DNA of 64,000 nucleotides from Halodesulfovibrio aestuarii (GCF_050571805.1 NZ_CP192219.1); one strand, 5' to 3'; counted from the first letter of the stretch, positions 26,187 through 35,975 are shown. Numbers and translations are program-made. The notes: a model not told the origin generated them from the sequence alone.

Positions 26187-27311
26187 TTAGACGACTTCGT
26201 TAGGGTAAATAGCTTCGTAGGATTTTTTGTATTCAGCAAATTTCCCTTCTCGAATAGCCTTACGCGCGCCTCGAACTGTGTCGAGGAAGTAGGTAAGGTT
26301 GTGAATGGAGTTCAGGCGGAAAGAGAGTAACTCTTTTGCATGATACAAATGGCGTAAATACGCACGGGAGAAGTTGCGACAAGTGTAGCAGTTGCAGTTT
26401 GGATCAAGAGGTCCGTCATCTTCCGCGTATTCTTTACGTTTAATGCTGATTTTACCCAGTGAGGTATACAGAGTTCCGTTTCGGGCGTTGCGGGTCGGAA
26501 GAACGCAGTCAAACATATCTATACCTGCGTTGATGCCGTTGATAATGTCGAGCGGGGTTCCGACACCCATAAGGTAACGGGGCTTGTCTTTTGGAAGCAG
26601 AGGAGCAGAATGGTATAAAATTTCCATCATTTTTTCTTTGCTTTCACCAACAGATAAGCCACCCAGTGCAAAACCGTCGAAATCTTCAGATGTCAGCTGT
26701 GCAATGGAACGTTCACGTAAGTCTTTGTGGAAGCCGCCTTGTGTGATGGCGAAGAGCAGGTTGTCTCCGGTGCCGCGAGGATATTCTTCACGACAGCGTT
26801 TAGCCCAGCGGGTCGTCATTTCCAGAGAGCGTGCTGTATACTCTTTATCTGCACCGAAACCTACGCATTCATCGAGCACCATCATAATATCAGAGTTCAG
26901 GTTGCGCTGAATCTGGATAACTTTTTCCGGTGTGAACAGATGCTTGGAACCATCCAGATGGGAACGGAAGGTAACGCCTTCTTCTTTGATTTTTCGCAAA
27001 TCACTGAGGCTGAAGACCTGAAAACCGCCACTGTCTGTGAGGATTGGTTTGTGCCAGGAATTGAACTTCTGTAATCCGCCACGACGTGCTACAAGCTCGT
27101 CGCCCGGACGAAGGTATAAGTGGTAGGTGTTGCCGAGAATAATTTCGGCGCCAATATCATTTAAATCGTCAGGAGCGATGCCCTTAACGCTGCCTACCGT
27201 GCCCACAGGCATAAAGATAGGCGTCTGCACTACGCCATGCGCAGTTTGCAGTTCGCCTGTACGGGCAGCTCCGTCCGTTGCGTGTAATGTAAATTCTCCG
27301 ATGTTTGCCAT
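26187..27311 (-). CDS. tgt: tRNA-guanine transglycosylase (queuine/preQ1 insertion)
   Basis: 374 residues, the usual bacterial length. Exchanges guanine 34 of GUN-anticodon tRNAs for preQ1. SGGFQVFSL near 94 and the catalytic-aspartate region GGLSVGES and MGVGTPLDIINGINAGIDMFDCVLPTRNARNG are present; zinc ligands are C-x-C-x2-C in NCNCYTC near 310 and the following histidine of RLNSIHN. Own terminator; upstream promoter region of about 150 nt shared with nothing obvious. Confidence 0.97.
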   Translation of the reverse strand: MANIGEFTLHATDGAARTGELQTAHGVVQTPIFMPVGTVGSVKGIAPDDLNDIGAEIILGNTYHLYLRPGDELVARRGGLQKFNSWHKPILTDSGGFQVFSLSDLRKIKEEGVTFRSHLDGSKHLFTPEKVIQIQRNLNSDIMMVLDECVGFGADKEYTARSLEMTTRWAKRCREEYPRGTGDNLLFAITQGGFHKDLRERSIAQLTSEDFDGFALGGLSVGESKEKMMEILYHSAPLLPKDKPRYLMGVGTPLDIINGINAGIDMFDCVLPTRNARNGTLYTSLGKISIKRKEYAEDDGPLDPNCNCYTCRNFSRAYLRHLYHAKELLSFRLNSIHNLTYFLDTVRGARKAIREGKFAEYKKSYEAIYPNEVV

Positions 27312-27400
27312 GGCGGCACTATACGCATGAGGACATGCAAAGTCATCCCAAATCCTGCATCAAAAAATACGATTATGCTGCCAAGTAACATCCTAAAAGC

Positions 27401-27438
27401 AAAAGGCTGCTCCTGAATAATCCTCAGAAGCAGCCTTA
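27401..27438 (-). terminator. Terminator of the nfeD-stomatin operon
   Basis: AAGGCTGCTCCTGA pairs with TCAGAAGCAGCCTT with one mismatch; TTTTGCTTTT follows on the minus strand. Confidence 0.85.
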
Positions 27439-27460
27439 AATTTACAGTTGGTGAGAAAAG

Positions 27461-28384
27461 TTATTTCTCTAATTTAATTTGATTTAAAATTTCAGAGGCA
27501 GAGGCAACCATGCCGCCAACATTTGCCATGTCAGCTGGAATGATCATTGTGTTGGATTTTTCAGCCATTTTACCGAATTGATTAATAAACTGTTCAGCAA
27601 TTTTAAGCTGTGCTGCATCCTTACCATTAGGGCCGGACATAGCGTCTGCAATGAGGGAAATGCCTTTAGATGTTGCTTCCGCAATAAGGAGAATTTCCTG
27701 TGCCTGACCGGCTGCTTCGTTAATTTTTTTCTGTTTTTCACCTTCAGAAAGTTCAATTGCTTCCTGTTTGTAACCTTCCGCGCGGTTGATACGGGACTGT
27801 CTGTCACCTTCGGAACTGGCAATTTCTGCACGTTTTTCACGTTCAGCTTTCATCTGTTGTTCCATTGCATGCATAACGCTTTCCGGCGGGGTGATGTCCT
27901 GAATTTCGTAACGCATAACCTTGATGCCCCATTCACGTGCTGCTTCATCAACAGCACCAACAACAGCAGCATTAATGCTGTCGCGTTCTTCAAAGGTTTT
28001 ATCAAGGCTGATCTTACCGATGGCAGAGCGCAGGGATGTTTGTGCCAGCTGGCTTGCAGCAAGGTAGTAGTCGTTTACGCCGTAGCAGGATTTCATAACG
28101 TCCTGCACTTGGATATAGAGTACTCCGTCGATTTCAACGACGACGTTGTCACTGGTAATGCAGGACTGAGATGCAATGTTGAGAATTTCTTCTTTGGTGG
28201 AACGACGATAGGCAACTTTGTCTACAAAAGGGATAAGAATATGCAGGCCCGCATCAAGTGTTTTAGAATACTTGCCTAATCTTTCAACAACGAAAGAGCT
28301 TTTTTGCGGTACAACAATAGCAGTTTTAATGAGTGTAATGAGAACGAGAACGGCAATAACTATAGAAGTAATAAGACTGGTCAT
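27461..28384 (-). CDS. SPFH/stomatin-like membrane protein (slipin, QmcA type)
   Basis: About 307 residues: one N-terminal membrane helix (SLITSIVIAVLVLITLI), band-7/SPFH domain (about 25-190; VVPQKSSFVVERLGKY, DVVEIDGVLYIQV-like core, ARE WGIKVMRYEI) and a charged helix rich in EKR/QKK that should form coiled coils, then a C-terminal oligomerisation segment. Thought to organise membrane microdomains and pair with NfeD. The ATG at 28384, 1 nt after the nfeD stop with AAGGA upstream, is preferred over an earlier overlapping start. Confidence 0.9.
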   Translation of the reverse strand: MTSLITSIVIAVLVLITLIKTAIVVPQKSSFVVERLGKYSKTLDAGLHILIPFVDKVAYRRSTKEEILNIASQSCITSDNVVVEIDGVLYIQVQDVMKSCYGVNDYYLAASQLAQTSLRSAIGKISLDKTFEERDSINAAVVGAVDEAAREWGIKVMRYEIQDITPPESVMHAMEQQMKAEREKRAEIASSEGDRQSRINRAEGYKQEAIELSEGEKQKKINEAAGQAQEILLIAEATSKGISLIADAMSGPNGKDAAQLKIAEQFINQFGKMAEKSNTMIIPADMANVGGMVASASEILNQIKLEK

Positions 28385-28385
28385 G

Positions 28386-28844
28386 TTAATCCTTTTTAAC
28401 AATGAAAGTATTGGGGTCGGATTCTTTTCGGGCGAGAATCGTTACAATTGTGCCGGAAGTGATTTCTTCCGTTGATTCAGCATTCCAGAAAGTACCCTGA
28501 TATTTTATGCGTCCGGCTGTAGCACTTGTTATCGGCTCAGTAACGGTTGCTTTTGAGTTCAGTGCAGCGTCTGTGAATACTTCATTATCCACGGTATCCT
28601 GACTGAACATGCTCGGCATTTTTTTACGAAGAAGGATGAGCAGGGCGATGGAAGAGGAGAAAAAAGTCACGACTTGAAATGTCAAAGACATATCAAGCAG
28701 TGCTGCGCAACCGGCCAGCACGGCTCCTGCAGAGAAGAAGATAACAATGAAGGTTGGAGTAAACATTTCAATAAGGAAAAAAACTACTGCTAATGAAAAC
28801 CAAGCCAGCCAGATAAAATTTACATCAAAATTTGTGTCAAACAT
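28386..28844 (-). CDS. NfeD family membrane protein
   Basis: 152 residues: three to four membrane helices in the first 75 (WLAWFSLAVVFFLIEMFTP is typical) followed by a small OB-fold domain (about 95-150) with the family pattern GRIKYQGTFWNAES and a short beta end. Short-form NfeD lacks the protease part. First gene of a two-gene operon with the stomatin-like protein, a pairing seen across bacteria and archaea. Confidence 0.9.
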   Translation of the reverse strand: MFDTNFDVNFIWLAWFSLAVVFFLIEMFTPTFIVIFFSAGAVLAGCAALLDMSLTFQVVTFFSSSIALLILLRKKMPSMFSQDTVDNEVFTDAALNSKATVTEPITSATAGRIKYQGTFWNAESTEEITSGTIVTILARKESDPNTFIVKKD

Positions 28845-29116
28845 CGAATGAATTCTCCATATTGCATTCTCTATATCGTGGTGACGTGACTATCACTACG
28901 TTGTAGTAGAGTAAATGGAAAATCTATGTTGAATTTTAAAAAAAATAAATAAACAGTGAATAGATAAAGCACATGCACATATTATAAATAGATGCGTTTT
29001 AGTTTTTTGCATTTATTGCTGTAAAAGAAAATGAAACGTTGCTTACGGAAATGTTTTATTTATACAGTGCTAAATGTACAAAGTTTTTGTGTAGAGGGGT
29101 ATTGCATAATTGATTG

Positions 29117-29809
29117 TTAGTAGTTTTTGTAGCGGGCGTATGTGTCCATTACAGCGTAACGAACCCGATTTTCTATTTTGGCTAGAATTTGTTCAAGTGC
29201 CACCAGAAACGGAACGCCATGTTCCGGGGCACCAATGTCTGAAAAGTTCATATCGTCCATCATGACGCTAAAGTTTGCTTTTTGTGGTTTGGGCATTGAG
29301 CCACTGACTGACGGGCTGATGATATGCACATTTTTAATGACATATCGATTTCCGATTACATTAGCGTAGTCAATTTCTTTGCTTGGATTGGGCGGAAAGA
29401 CCGGAGCTTCGGGAAGTTTTCGTCGTAAGTTCTGGAGTAACAGTGCAAAGTTATTTTCTTTACGCTGTGTTATAAACGCAATGTCCATATCCTTGATGGT
29501 AAGGTCATTGATAATGATGGTACCTGTACCAATGGATGATGGAAGCATATCCACATCAATTGCTCCAATCTGAATACAGTGTCCGCGAGGGAACCCAACC
29601 GGGTTACCAAGATAGACGTTTTGAAGTGAACCATAACCGGAGAGCGTAGATAACTTGGCATCCTCAAGCTGCACTTTTGATCCCATGACTCGAGGGCCAA
29701 TGTAATGCACTGTTTTTTTGAGGATAGGATTAATAGAAACGGTAGTGTAAGAGCTGATACCTAAGGAAATTAATCCGGAGAGCAGCAGCAGTAAGAAAAT
29801 CTTTTTCAT
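29117..29809 (-). CDS. AsmA-like exported/anchored protein
   Basis: 230 residues: signal anchor (IFLLLLLSGLISLGISSYT) followed by the repeating beta pattern of AsmA/Mdm31-type proteins (VQLEDAKLSTLSGYGSLQNVYLGNPVGF, IGAIDVDMLPSSIGTGTIIINDLTIKDMDIAF). Proteins of this superfamily sit at the inner membrane facing the periplasm and are linked to lipid traffic and envelope assembly. Much shorter than AsmA (617), so this is only the N-terminal type of domain. Single gene. Confidence 0.7.
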   Translation of the reverse strand: MKKIFLLLLLSGLISLGISSYTTVSINPILKKTVHYIGPRVMGSKVQLEDAKLSTLSGYGSLQNVYLGNPVGFPRGHCIQIGAIDVDMLPSSIGTGTIIINDLTIKDMDIAFITQRKENNFALLLQNLRRKLPEAPVFPPNPSKEIDYANVIGNRYVIKNVHIISPSVSGSMPKPQKANFSVMMDDMNFSDIGAPEHGVPFLVALEQILAKIENRVRYAVMDTYARYKNY

Positions 29810-29980
29810 GAAAAGAAACTCCTTGCCAAGTGTGTGTCGTTCTCACTTGGTATGATAGAATCGTGAACGTCTTGCAGCAAGGATTAAAGAAAAGAATACC
29901 AAGTCTACTAAAGAGTTGTTGCCTACACTTCCTAACTGTTTGAATAGGTTATGGTGGTGTTTAATAATGCTACAACATAA

Positions 29981-30024
29981 AAAAAGCCCATTCTGTTGAA
30001 TGGTTACAACAGAATGGGCTTTTT
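29981..30024. terminator. Bidirectional terminator
   Basis: Perfect 18-bp inverted repeat (AAAAAGCCCATTCTGTTG arms), 8-nt loop, downstream of the BPL_N gene on the minus strand. Confidence 0.9.
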
Positions 30025-30074
30025 AATGTGTTATTGAACGTGCGTGCCCTGTACCCCATGTGGGTTATAGAACA

Positions 30075-31343
30075 CTATGGCTGTATATGGTGCGGCAGTA
30101 GAAGATATACAACATGGTCTAATGTCTGAAGAAGTTCAAGATATAGCCCCCCGCTTGCCATTGGAGGGCCGAAAAGTGCCGTCCGCTGGTTGCGTAGTGA
30201 TTCTGTAGAAACAGTTTCCGGAAACGTTTTTGATAAGGTCATGGCAAGGCGTTCTGCTAGCAGATATCCTTTTACTCCCTCGTAAAAGAGATGCAGGTTG
30301 TGCATGAACTCATCAGAGACAGAAGCCCAGTAGTTTTCCGCAGCAGGAGTAGGCTGCATGGAGACAGCGGAGCATAGCCCGTTGTAGAGGTTATTCAGGT
30401 TTGCACCCGGAATTCCTGCCCGCCAGCCAATAAGCCATGAGTTTCTTGCAAAGAAAAGACAATGGTTCTTGCCAATTGTGACTATATCGTCAAATATCCC
30501 TTTTGCTTCCAGTAGCTTTTCATCTGTCCATTGCGGTGGCTCGGTTGAAGGATGCCAGTCTGTTACCAGCGTTTGTTTTGTGCTTACAGTACCTTCTGTG
30601 AGTGTGGCAATGATGTGGGCGAGCCAGGCATTTGCATCAGGAGAATTTGGTGTTTCAAGGTGCGTGTAGCTTAGCACATAACGGCCTTCACCGTATTTAC
30701 CTGCAAGAATGCAGGGCTGACCTTCAAGAAATTCTGGACGAAGTTTGATGTCGTAAAGTGCTTCCCATTCATTGAATGTTCCAGGAGGCAAGGTGTTAAG
30801 TGGCAGGTCTGCAATCCAGAAATCATTATCAGGCGTTGTGTAGCTGGCTAAAATTTCGACATCAGTATTCTCTTTTGGAGAAAATTTTGCTGGCCACCAA
30901 ACAGGAAGTGCTGGAGTTGCGGGAAAATTCTCTGGAATAAGGTCAGCCGCTTGGGAAATGTCAGCACCGATAGCGGAATGAAGGTGCCCGCTGACAAAGT
31001 GTTGTAAGCGGTTGGTAAATTTTGCCCGTTCCCATGGGCAGAGGTTAAGGCCATTTTTACCGGTAAGCCCGAGTCCTGCGCCGCCGCAGAAGCCTAAGTA
31101 CTTTCCGCCATTAGCAACATATTTACGTATTTCCTCGATTCCCGTAGAACCAAGGGCGTCTGCTTTAAGTCTGGCGTTGCCTCCAGGAACAAGAAGTAGA
31201 GCTGGTGGGTTGCAAGAAAGCAATCCCTGCGCTATTTCTTCTCCCCGCACAATGCAATATGGAAGTTTCATTGCTTCCAGTGCCCGCCAGACGAGTAAAC
31301 CCCATAGGTGGGATTCGTCCCATAATATATAGATGCTTGACAT
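30075..31343 (-). CDS. BPL_N domain protein (class I glutamine amidotransferase-like)
   Basis: 422 residues. The N-terminal half has the glutamine-amidotransferase-like fold of the biotin-protein-ligase N-terminal domain: YILWDESHLWGLLVWRALE, LLLVPGGNARLKADALG, IRKYVANGGKYLGFCGGAGLGL (nucleophile-elbow cysteine about residue 87) and GEGRYVLSYTHLETP. The last 170 residues are helical with no family recognised. No biotin ligase domain is present. Substrate and role unknown. Confidence 0.7.
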   Translation of the reverse strand: MSSIYILWDESHLWGLLVWRALEAMKLPYCIVRGEEIAQGLLSCNPPALLLVPGGNARLKADALGSTGIEEIRKYVANGGKYLGFCGGAGLGLTGKNGLNLCPWERAKFTNRLQHFVSGHLHSAIGADISQAADLIPENFPATPALPVWWPAKFSPKENTDVEILASYTTPDNDFWIADLPLNTLPPGTFNEWEALYDIKLRPEFLEGQPCILAGKYGEGRYVLSYTHLETPNSPDANAWLAHIIATLTEGTVSTKQTLVTDWHPSTEPPQWTDEKLLEAKGIFDDIVTIGKNHCLFFARNSWLIGWRAGIPGANLNNLYNGLCSAVSMQPTPAAENYWASVSDEFMHNLHLFYEGVKGYLLAERLAMTLSKTFPETVSTESLRNQRTALFGPPMASGGLYLELLQTLDHVVYLLLPHHIQP

Positions 31344-31462
31344 TGTCCTTCCGCTAATTAATCTGACTTTTTGCAGTCGTGGAAGCGCACTCTATCAAGC
31401 GAGGGCAGCGAGTGCAAATAATTACAAGACTAACTTGAAAAAGGGCAGTCCTCAATCGCGGT

Positions 31463-31503
31463 CAAGGAGAATGTTCTCCTTGCAGGTGCGGGGCTTAGCC
31501 CGC
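31463..31503. repeat. Paired hairpins in the leader region of valS
   Basis: CAAGGAGAA-TG-TTCTCCTTG (31463-31482) and GCGGGGC-TTA-GCCCGC (31488-31503, one bulge) lie about 100-140 nt upstream of valS. They look like a dispersed intergenic element or a leader structure. The region 31344-31606 shows no gene; a T-box was looked for and not seen. Confidence 0.4.
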
Positions 31504-31606
31504 TTGCCGAAAGTTTAACGACTATGCAACGTTGGCTTAGGCGTATATAAGGTACAAAATCAGGCTGTTACATGCCTGAATACAATAACGAATTTGGAGT
31601 AGCAGT

Positions 31607-34255
31607 ATGGCGGAAAACGCTCTTTCTAAGGGGTATGAATCTCAAACAGTTGAAGACCAGTGGCGAAAGTACTGGGAAGAAAACAACGTGTTTACACCGG
31701 ATATGGATGCCGAAGGTGAACCATATTCTATTGTTATTCCGCCACCGAACGTCACAGGTGCTCTGCACATGGGGCACGCTCTTAACCTTACTTTGCAGGA
31801 CATCCTTTGTCGCTACCAGCGTCAGAAAGGTAAAAAAGTTCTGTGGGTACCGGGCACTGACCATGCAGGTATTGCTACTCAGAACGTTGTAGAGCGCAAG
31901 CTTGCAACTGAAGGTTTGGGTCGTCACGATCTTGGCCGTGAAAAATTTGTTGAACGTGTGTGGGAATGGCGCGAGGAATACGGCAGCCGTATCCTTAATC
32001 AGGTTCGTAAAATGGGTGCATCCGTTGACTGGACCCGTGAACGCTTCACCATGGACGAAGGTCTTTCCAAAGCTGTTCGTAAAGTTTTTGTTGAACTTCA
32101 CGAACAAGATCTCATCTACAAAGGCGACTACATCATTAACTGGTGCCCTCGCTGCCACACTGCTCTCGCAGATGACGAAGTAGATCACGCTAACGAACCG
32201 GGTGCTCTGCACTACATTAAATATCCACTCGCGGACGGTTCCGGCGATCTTACTATCGCGACCACCCGTCCTGAAACCATGCTTGCGGATACCGCTATTG
32301 CTGTTAACCCTGATGATGATCGCTTCAGTCATCTCATCGGTAAAAAAGCAATTCTTCCACTTGTTGGACGTGAACTCGACATCATCGGTGATAGTTATGT
32401 AGATATCGAATTCGGTACAGGTTGTCTTAAAGTTACCCCTGCCCATGACCATAATGACTGGGAACTTGGCCGTAAACATGGCCTTGAGGTGATGAACATC
32501 CTTAACGAAGACGGTACCCTCAACGAAGATACTGGTGACTATGCAGGTCTTACCTGCGTTGAAGCACGAGTGAAGATTCTTGAAGAGCTTAAAGCTGAAG
32601 GCTTCCTTGATCGTATCGAAGAGCACGAACACAGTGTTGGTCACTGTTACCGTTGTAAAACCATTGTTGAGCCGTTTGTATCCACTCAGTGGTTTGTGGC
32701 AATGACTAAGCTTGCTCCACGTGCCCGTGCAGCAGTGCCTGAGCTTACTCAGATTTTCCCTGAGTCATGGATTAAGACTTACAACCACTGGCTTGATAAC
32801 ATCCGTGACTGGTGTATTTCCCGTCAGATCTGGTGGGGACACCGTATTCCGGCATGGACATGTCAGGATTGTGGCGAGCTTATCGTCGCAATTGAAGATC
32901 CAACCACGTGTAAGTGCGGTTCCAAGAATATTGTACAGGACGAAGATGTTCTGGATACTTGGTTCTCTTCCGCACTCTGGCCGTTTACCACTATGGGCTG
33001 GCCTGACAAAACTAAAGAGCTGGACACCTTCTACCCGACTTCTGTACTTGTTACCGGTTTCGACATCCTCTTCTTCTGGGTTGCCCGTATGATGATGATG
33101 GGTCTGCACTTTATGGACGAAGTTCCGTTCCATCACGTGTACATCCATGCTCTTGTACGTGACGAACAGGGCAAGAAAATGTCTAAGTCGACAGGTAATG
33201 TTATTGACCCGGTTGAAATGATTGATAAATACGGTTGTGACTCCCTGCGCTTTACGTTGACCTCATTCGCAGCAATGGGACGTGATATTAAACTGTCCGA
33301 GCAACGCATCGACGGGTACCGTAACTTCTGCAACAAGATTTGGAACGCAGCTCGTTTTGCTCTGATGAACCTGCCGGAAGAAAAGCCTAAGACTTTTGCT
33401 TTTGAAGAAATTGACGGCGTACATCACCGTTGGATTCTTTCCCGTCTTGAGTCTGTGAAGAAAGATATGGATACTGCTATCACCAGCTACCATTTCAATG
33501 AATCTGCACAGATCATGTACAAGTTTATCTGGAACGAGTTCTGCGACTGGTACCTTGAGCTTATCAAACCGGATATGCGGGCAGGCGGCGAACGTGCAGA
33601 AAAAGCACAGTTTGTACTCTGGACTGTTTTGCAGGAAATGATGATCATTCTTCACCCTATTATGCCTTTCATTACCGCACAGGTATGGAGCGTATTGCCG
33701 GGAATCGAGAACAAAGATATTGCAACTGAGTTGTACCCTGAAATGCGTCCTGCATGTGAAAATGCAGAAGCTGAAGCAGCTATGACTCTTATTCAGGAAA
33801 CAATCGTTGCAGTGCGTACTATTAAAGCAGAACTTAACGTTGCTCCGCAGACTCGCCTTAGTGTACTCATCCGTACCGCTTCTGATGAAGTAAAAGCGTT
33901 GTATGAAGATGCGATGGAAGTTATGCAGGCTCTTGCCCGCCTTGAAAACGTTGAGCTCGGCGCAGCCATAGAAGCACCAAAAGCTTCTGCTTCCAGCGTC
34001 GTTCAGGGTAACGAAGTAATCGTACCTCTCGAAGGTCTCGTGAACTTTGAAGACGAACTTGCCCGACTCGACAAAGAGCTGGGTAAAGTTGAAAAAGATC
34101 TCAAACAGGCTTCCGGTAAGCTTCGTAACGAAAGCTTCGTTAACAACGCTCCGGCTGCTATCGTTGAAAAAGAAAAAGCTCGCGCTGCAGAACTTGAAGA
34201 TACACAGCAGAAACTGCTTAAGCTTCAGAAGCGTCTTGTTGACGCAATGGGCTAG
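31607..34255 (+). CDS. valS: Valyl-tRNA synthetase
   Basis: 882 residues, the usual size. Class I synthetase with PPPNVTGALHMGHAL (HIGH-type, residues 45-59), the editing insert (about 190-340, with TTRPETMLADTAIAV), KKMSKSTGN near 525, an anticodon-binding domain and the C-terminal coiled coil (about 815-880, DELARLDKELGKVEKDL) that binds the tRNA elbow. Codon use is markedly more biased than in neighbouring genes, as expected for high expression. GGAG lies upstream of the ATG. May share a transcript with cobA-hemD. Confidence 0.98.
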   Translation: MAENALSKGYESQTVEDQWRKYWEENNVFTPDMDAEGEPYSIVIPPPNVTGALHMGHALNLTLQDILCRYQRQKGKKVLWVPGTDHAGIATQNVVERKLATEGLGRHDLGREKFVERVWEWREEYGSRILNQVRKMGASVDWTRERFTMDEGLSKAVRKVFVELHEQDLIYKGDYIINWCPRCHTALADDEVDHANEPGALHYIKYPLADGSGDLTIATTRPETMLADTAIAVNPDDDRFSHLIGKKAILPLVGRELDIIGDSYVDIEFGTGCLKVTPAHDHNDWELGRKHGLEVMNILNEDGTLNEDTGDYAGLTCVEARVKILEELKAEGFLDRIEEHEHSVGHCYRCKTIVEPFVSTQWFVAMTKLAPRARAAVPELTQIFPESWIKTYNHWLDNIRDWCISRQIWWGHRIPAWTCQDCGELIVAIEDPTTCKCGSKNIVQDEDVLDTWFSSALWPFTTMGWPDKTKELDTFYPTSVLVTGFDILFFWVARMMMMGLHFMDEVPFHHVYIHALVRDEQGKKMSKSTGNVIDPVEMIDKYGCDSLRFTLTSFAAMGRDIKLSEQRIDGYRNFCNKIWNAARFALMNLPEEKPKTFAFEEIDGVHHRWILSRLESVKKDMDTAITSYHFNESAQIMYKFIWNEFCDWYLELIKPDMRAGGERAEKAQFVLWTVLQEMMIILHPIMPFITAQVWSVLPGIENKDIATELYPEMRPACENAEAEAAMTLIQETIVAVRTIKAELNVAPQTRLSVLIRTASDEVKALYEDAMEVMQALARLENVELGAAIEAPKASASSVVQGNEVIVPLEGLVNFEDELARLDKELGKVEKDLKQASGKLRNESFVNNAPAAIVEKEKARAAELEDTQQKLLKLQKRLVDAMG

Positions 34256-34306
34256 CAGCACGTTACGTCGTTAAGCTGACAACTCGATAGAACAGTTGGA
34301 GTAAAA

Positions 34307-34384
34307 GTTGCCTGCGGCGCTTTTGTCTCCGACATGCTGGGGATATAATCCCCCCTTGCCTCTTGGCGAGCCGCCGGAGGCAAA
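34307..34384. repeat. Intergenic inverted-repeat element with GCCGCCGGAGGCAAA
   Basis: GTTGCCTGCGGCGC at the left faces GCCGCCGGAGGCAAA (34370-34384) at the right, an imperfect inverted repeat around a GGGGATATAATCCCCC stem. The right arm is identical to that at 14536-14550. It lies between valS and cobA-hemD and could be mistaken for coding sequence, because the frame of cobA-hemD stays open through it. Confidence 0.5.
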
Positions 34385-34420
34385 CAGCTGTGCTGTTCCA
34401 TCAAGTAAGAGAAAGTTATT

Positions 34421-34454
34421 ATCAGGGAACCGGAGGAAACTCCGGTTCCTGATT
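34421..34454 (+). promoter_or_regulatory. GAAA-tetraloop hairpin just before the cobA-hemD ribosome binding site
   Basis: ATCAGG(G)AACCGGAG pairs with CTCCGGTTCCTGAT around a GAAA loop: 14 bp with one bulge, ending 6 nt before GGAGGA. No T-run follows, so termination is unlikely; it may stabilise the RNA or gate translation. Confidence 0.5.
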
Positions 34455-34469
34455 ATTACCGGAGGAATG

Positions 34470-35975
34470 ATGAAAGTTTACCTTATCGGTGCTGGTCCGG
34501 GCGATCCCGGCCTGCTGACAATTAAAGGCCGTGATATTCTGAGTACCGCAGACGTTATTGTATACGACTATCTTGCGAACGCTGAATTTCTTTCTTACGC
34601 AAAGCCTGATGCCGAAATTATTTATGTAGGCAAAAAGGGCGGCGACCACACATTGAGTCAGGAAGGTATCAACCAGCTTATCGTTGATAAAGCGAAAGAG
34701 GGTAAGTCTGTTGCTCGCCTTAAAGGTGGCGACCCATACATGTTCGGTCGTGGTGGTGAAGAAGCACAGGAGCTGCTTGCCGCCGGCGTACCATTTGAAG
34801 AAGTACCGGGTATTACCTCTGCTATCGCGGGCCCTGCATATGCAGGTATCCCATTGACTCATCGTGATTATGCTTCCTCCGTGTCCTTTATTACTGGTCA
34901 CGAAAACCCAGACAAGCCTGGCTCTTCCCATAACTGGAAGGCTCTTGCTACCGGCACATCTACTCTCGTGTTCTTTATGGGCATGAAGAACCTGCCGCAT
35001 ATTTCTAAGCAGCTTATCGAAAACGGTATGGACCCTGAAACTCCGGCAGCACTTGTGCACTGGGGTACAACAGCGAAACACCGTTCCATGGCTGCAACTA
35101 TCGGAACACTTCCAGAGGAAGGCGTAAAGCAAGGCTTTACCTCTCCTTCCCTTATTGTTGTCGGTAACGTCGTTAAGCTTCGTGATGAACTTAACTGGTT
35201 CGAACAGCTACCATTGCGTGGTAAAGGCGTAGTTGTAACCCGTGCTCGTGAGCAGGCAAGCGGTATGGCAAAATCCCTTACTAAGCTTGGCGCTAACGTA
35301 ATCCAGTTCCCGACTATCAAAATTGACCCGCTTGCAGACTACAGCGAAGTGCACGCAGCAATTAAATCTCTTAATGAGTACGAGTGGGTTATCTTCACTT
35401 CCGTTAACGGTGTAAAGCATTTCTGGAACCAGCTTGCAGTGCTGGGACTTGATACCCGTGCTCTCGGTGCCAGCAAGATTGCTGCAATTGGTCCGGCAAC
35501 AGCAGATATTCTACGTGAAAAAGGCATAGAGCCTGATTTCATTCCAGAAAAATATGTTGCTGAAGGCGTTGTAAAAGGTCTTCTTGAGCGTGGTATGGAC
35601 GGTAGCAAGGTTCTGCTTCCACGCGCGAAAGTTGCTCGTGAAGTTCTTCCGGAAGAACTCCGTAAGGCCGGTGCACAGGTAGATATCCTTCCAGTATACG
35701 AAACCAGACCAGCAGAAGAACAACGCGAAGAAGTGCTTGAGCTCCTCAAAAATGGTGAACTTTCCTGCGTGACGTTCGGCTCTTCTTCTACTGTGGAAAA
35801 TTTCTTTGACCTTGTGTCTCCTGACCTTATCAAAGAACACCGGAGTCATGTGAAGCTTGCTTCTATTGGCCCGATTACCACAAAAACACTTGAGCGGTTC
35901 GGATTTACTCCGGATATCGAACCGGAAGATTACACCATACCTGCACTCGTGGATGCGTTGGTAGAAAAACTGTAG
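34470..35975 (+). CDS. cobA-hemD: Uroporphyrinogen-III C-methyltransferase / uroporphyrinogen-III synthase fusion
   Basis: About 501 residues. The N-terminal SUMT domain (1-245) methylates uroporphyrinogen III to precorrin-2: VYLIGAGPGDPGLLTIKG, ARLKGGDPYMFGRGGEE, PGITSAIAGPAYAGIPLTHR and HWGTTAKHRS. The C-terminal HemD domain (about 250-500) closes the tetrapyrrole ring: GKGVVVTRAREQASGM, VIFTSVNGVKHFW, LLPRAKVAREVLPEEL and VTFGSSSTVENF. The fusion is common in Desulfovibrio, which needs siroheme and cobalamin. The true start is at the GGAGGA-preceded ATG pair 34467/34470; the open frame further upstream crosses a repeat. Confidence 0.95.
   Translation: MKVYLIGAGPGDPGLLTIKGRDILSTADVIVYDYLANAEFLSYAKPDAEIIYVGKKGGDHTLSQEGINQLIVDKAKEGKSVARLKGGDPYMFGRGGEEAQELLAAGVPFEEVPGITSAIAGPAYAGIPLTHRDYASSVSFITGHENPDKPGSSHNWKALATGTSTLVFFMGMKNLPHISKQLIENGMDPETPAALVHWGTTAKHRSMAATIGTLPEEGVKQGFTSPSLIVVGNVVKLRDELNWFEQLPLRGKGVVVTRAREQASGMAKSLTKLGANVIQFPTIKIDPLADYSEVHAAIKSLNEYEWVIFTSVNGVKHFWNQLAVLGLDTRALGASKIAAIGPATADILREKGIEPDFIPEKYVAEGVVKGLLERGMDGSKVLLPRAKVAREVLPEELRKAGAQVDILPVYETRPAEEQREEVLELLKNGELSCVTFGSSSTVENFFDLVSPDLIKEHRSHVKLASIGPITTKTLERFGFTPDIEPEDYTIPALVDALVEKL

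Noticed and set aside
31344..31606. T-box leader before valS
   Set aside because: No AGGGUGGNACCGCG-type T-box sequence seen; only repeat-like hairpins.
31568..32644. Long leftward frames antisense to valS (also at 33263-34261)
   Set aside because: Shadows caused by biased codon use in valS; their products are rich in Phe and Cys with no family features.
34308..34466. N-terminal extension of cobA-hemD
   Set aside because: The extension crosses a repeat element and a hairpin; the strong GGAGGA site is just before 34467/34470 and the SUMT domain begins there.
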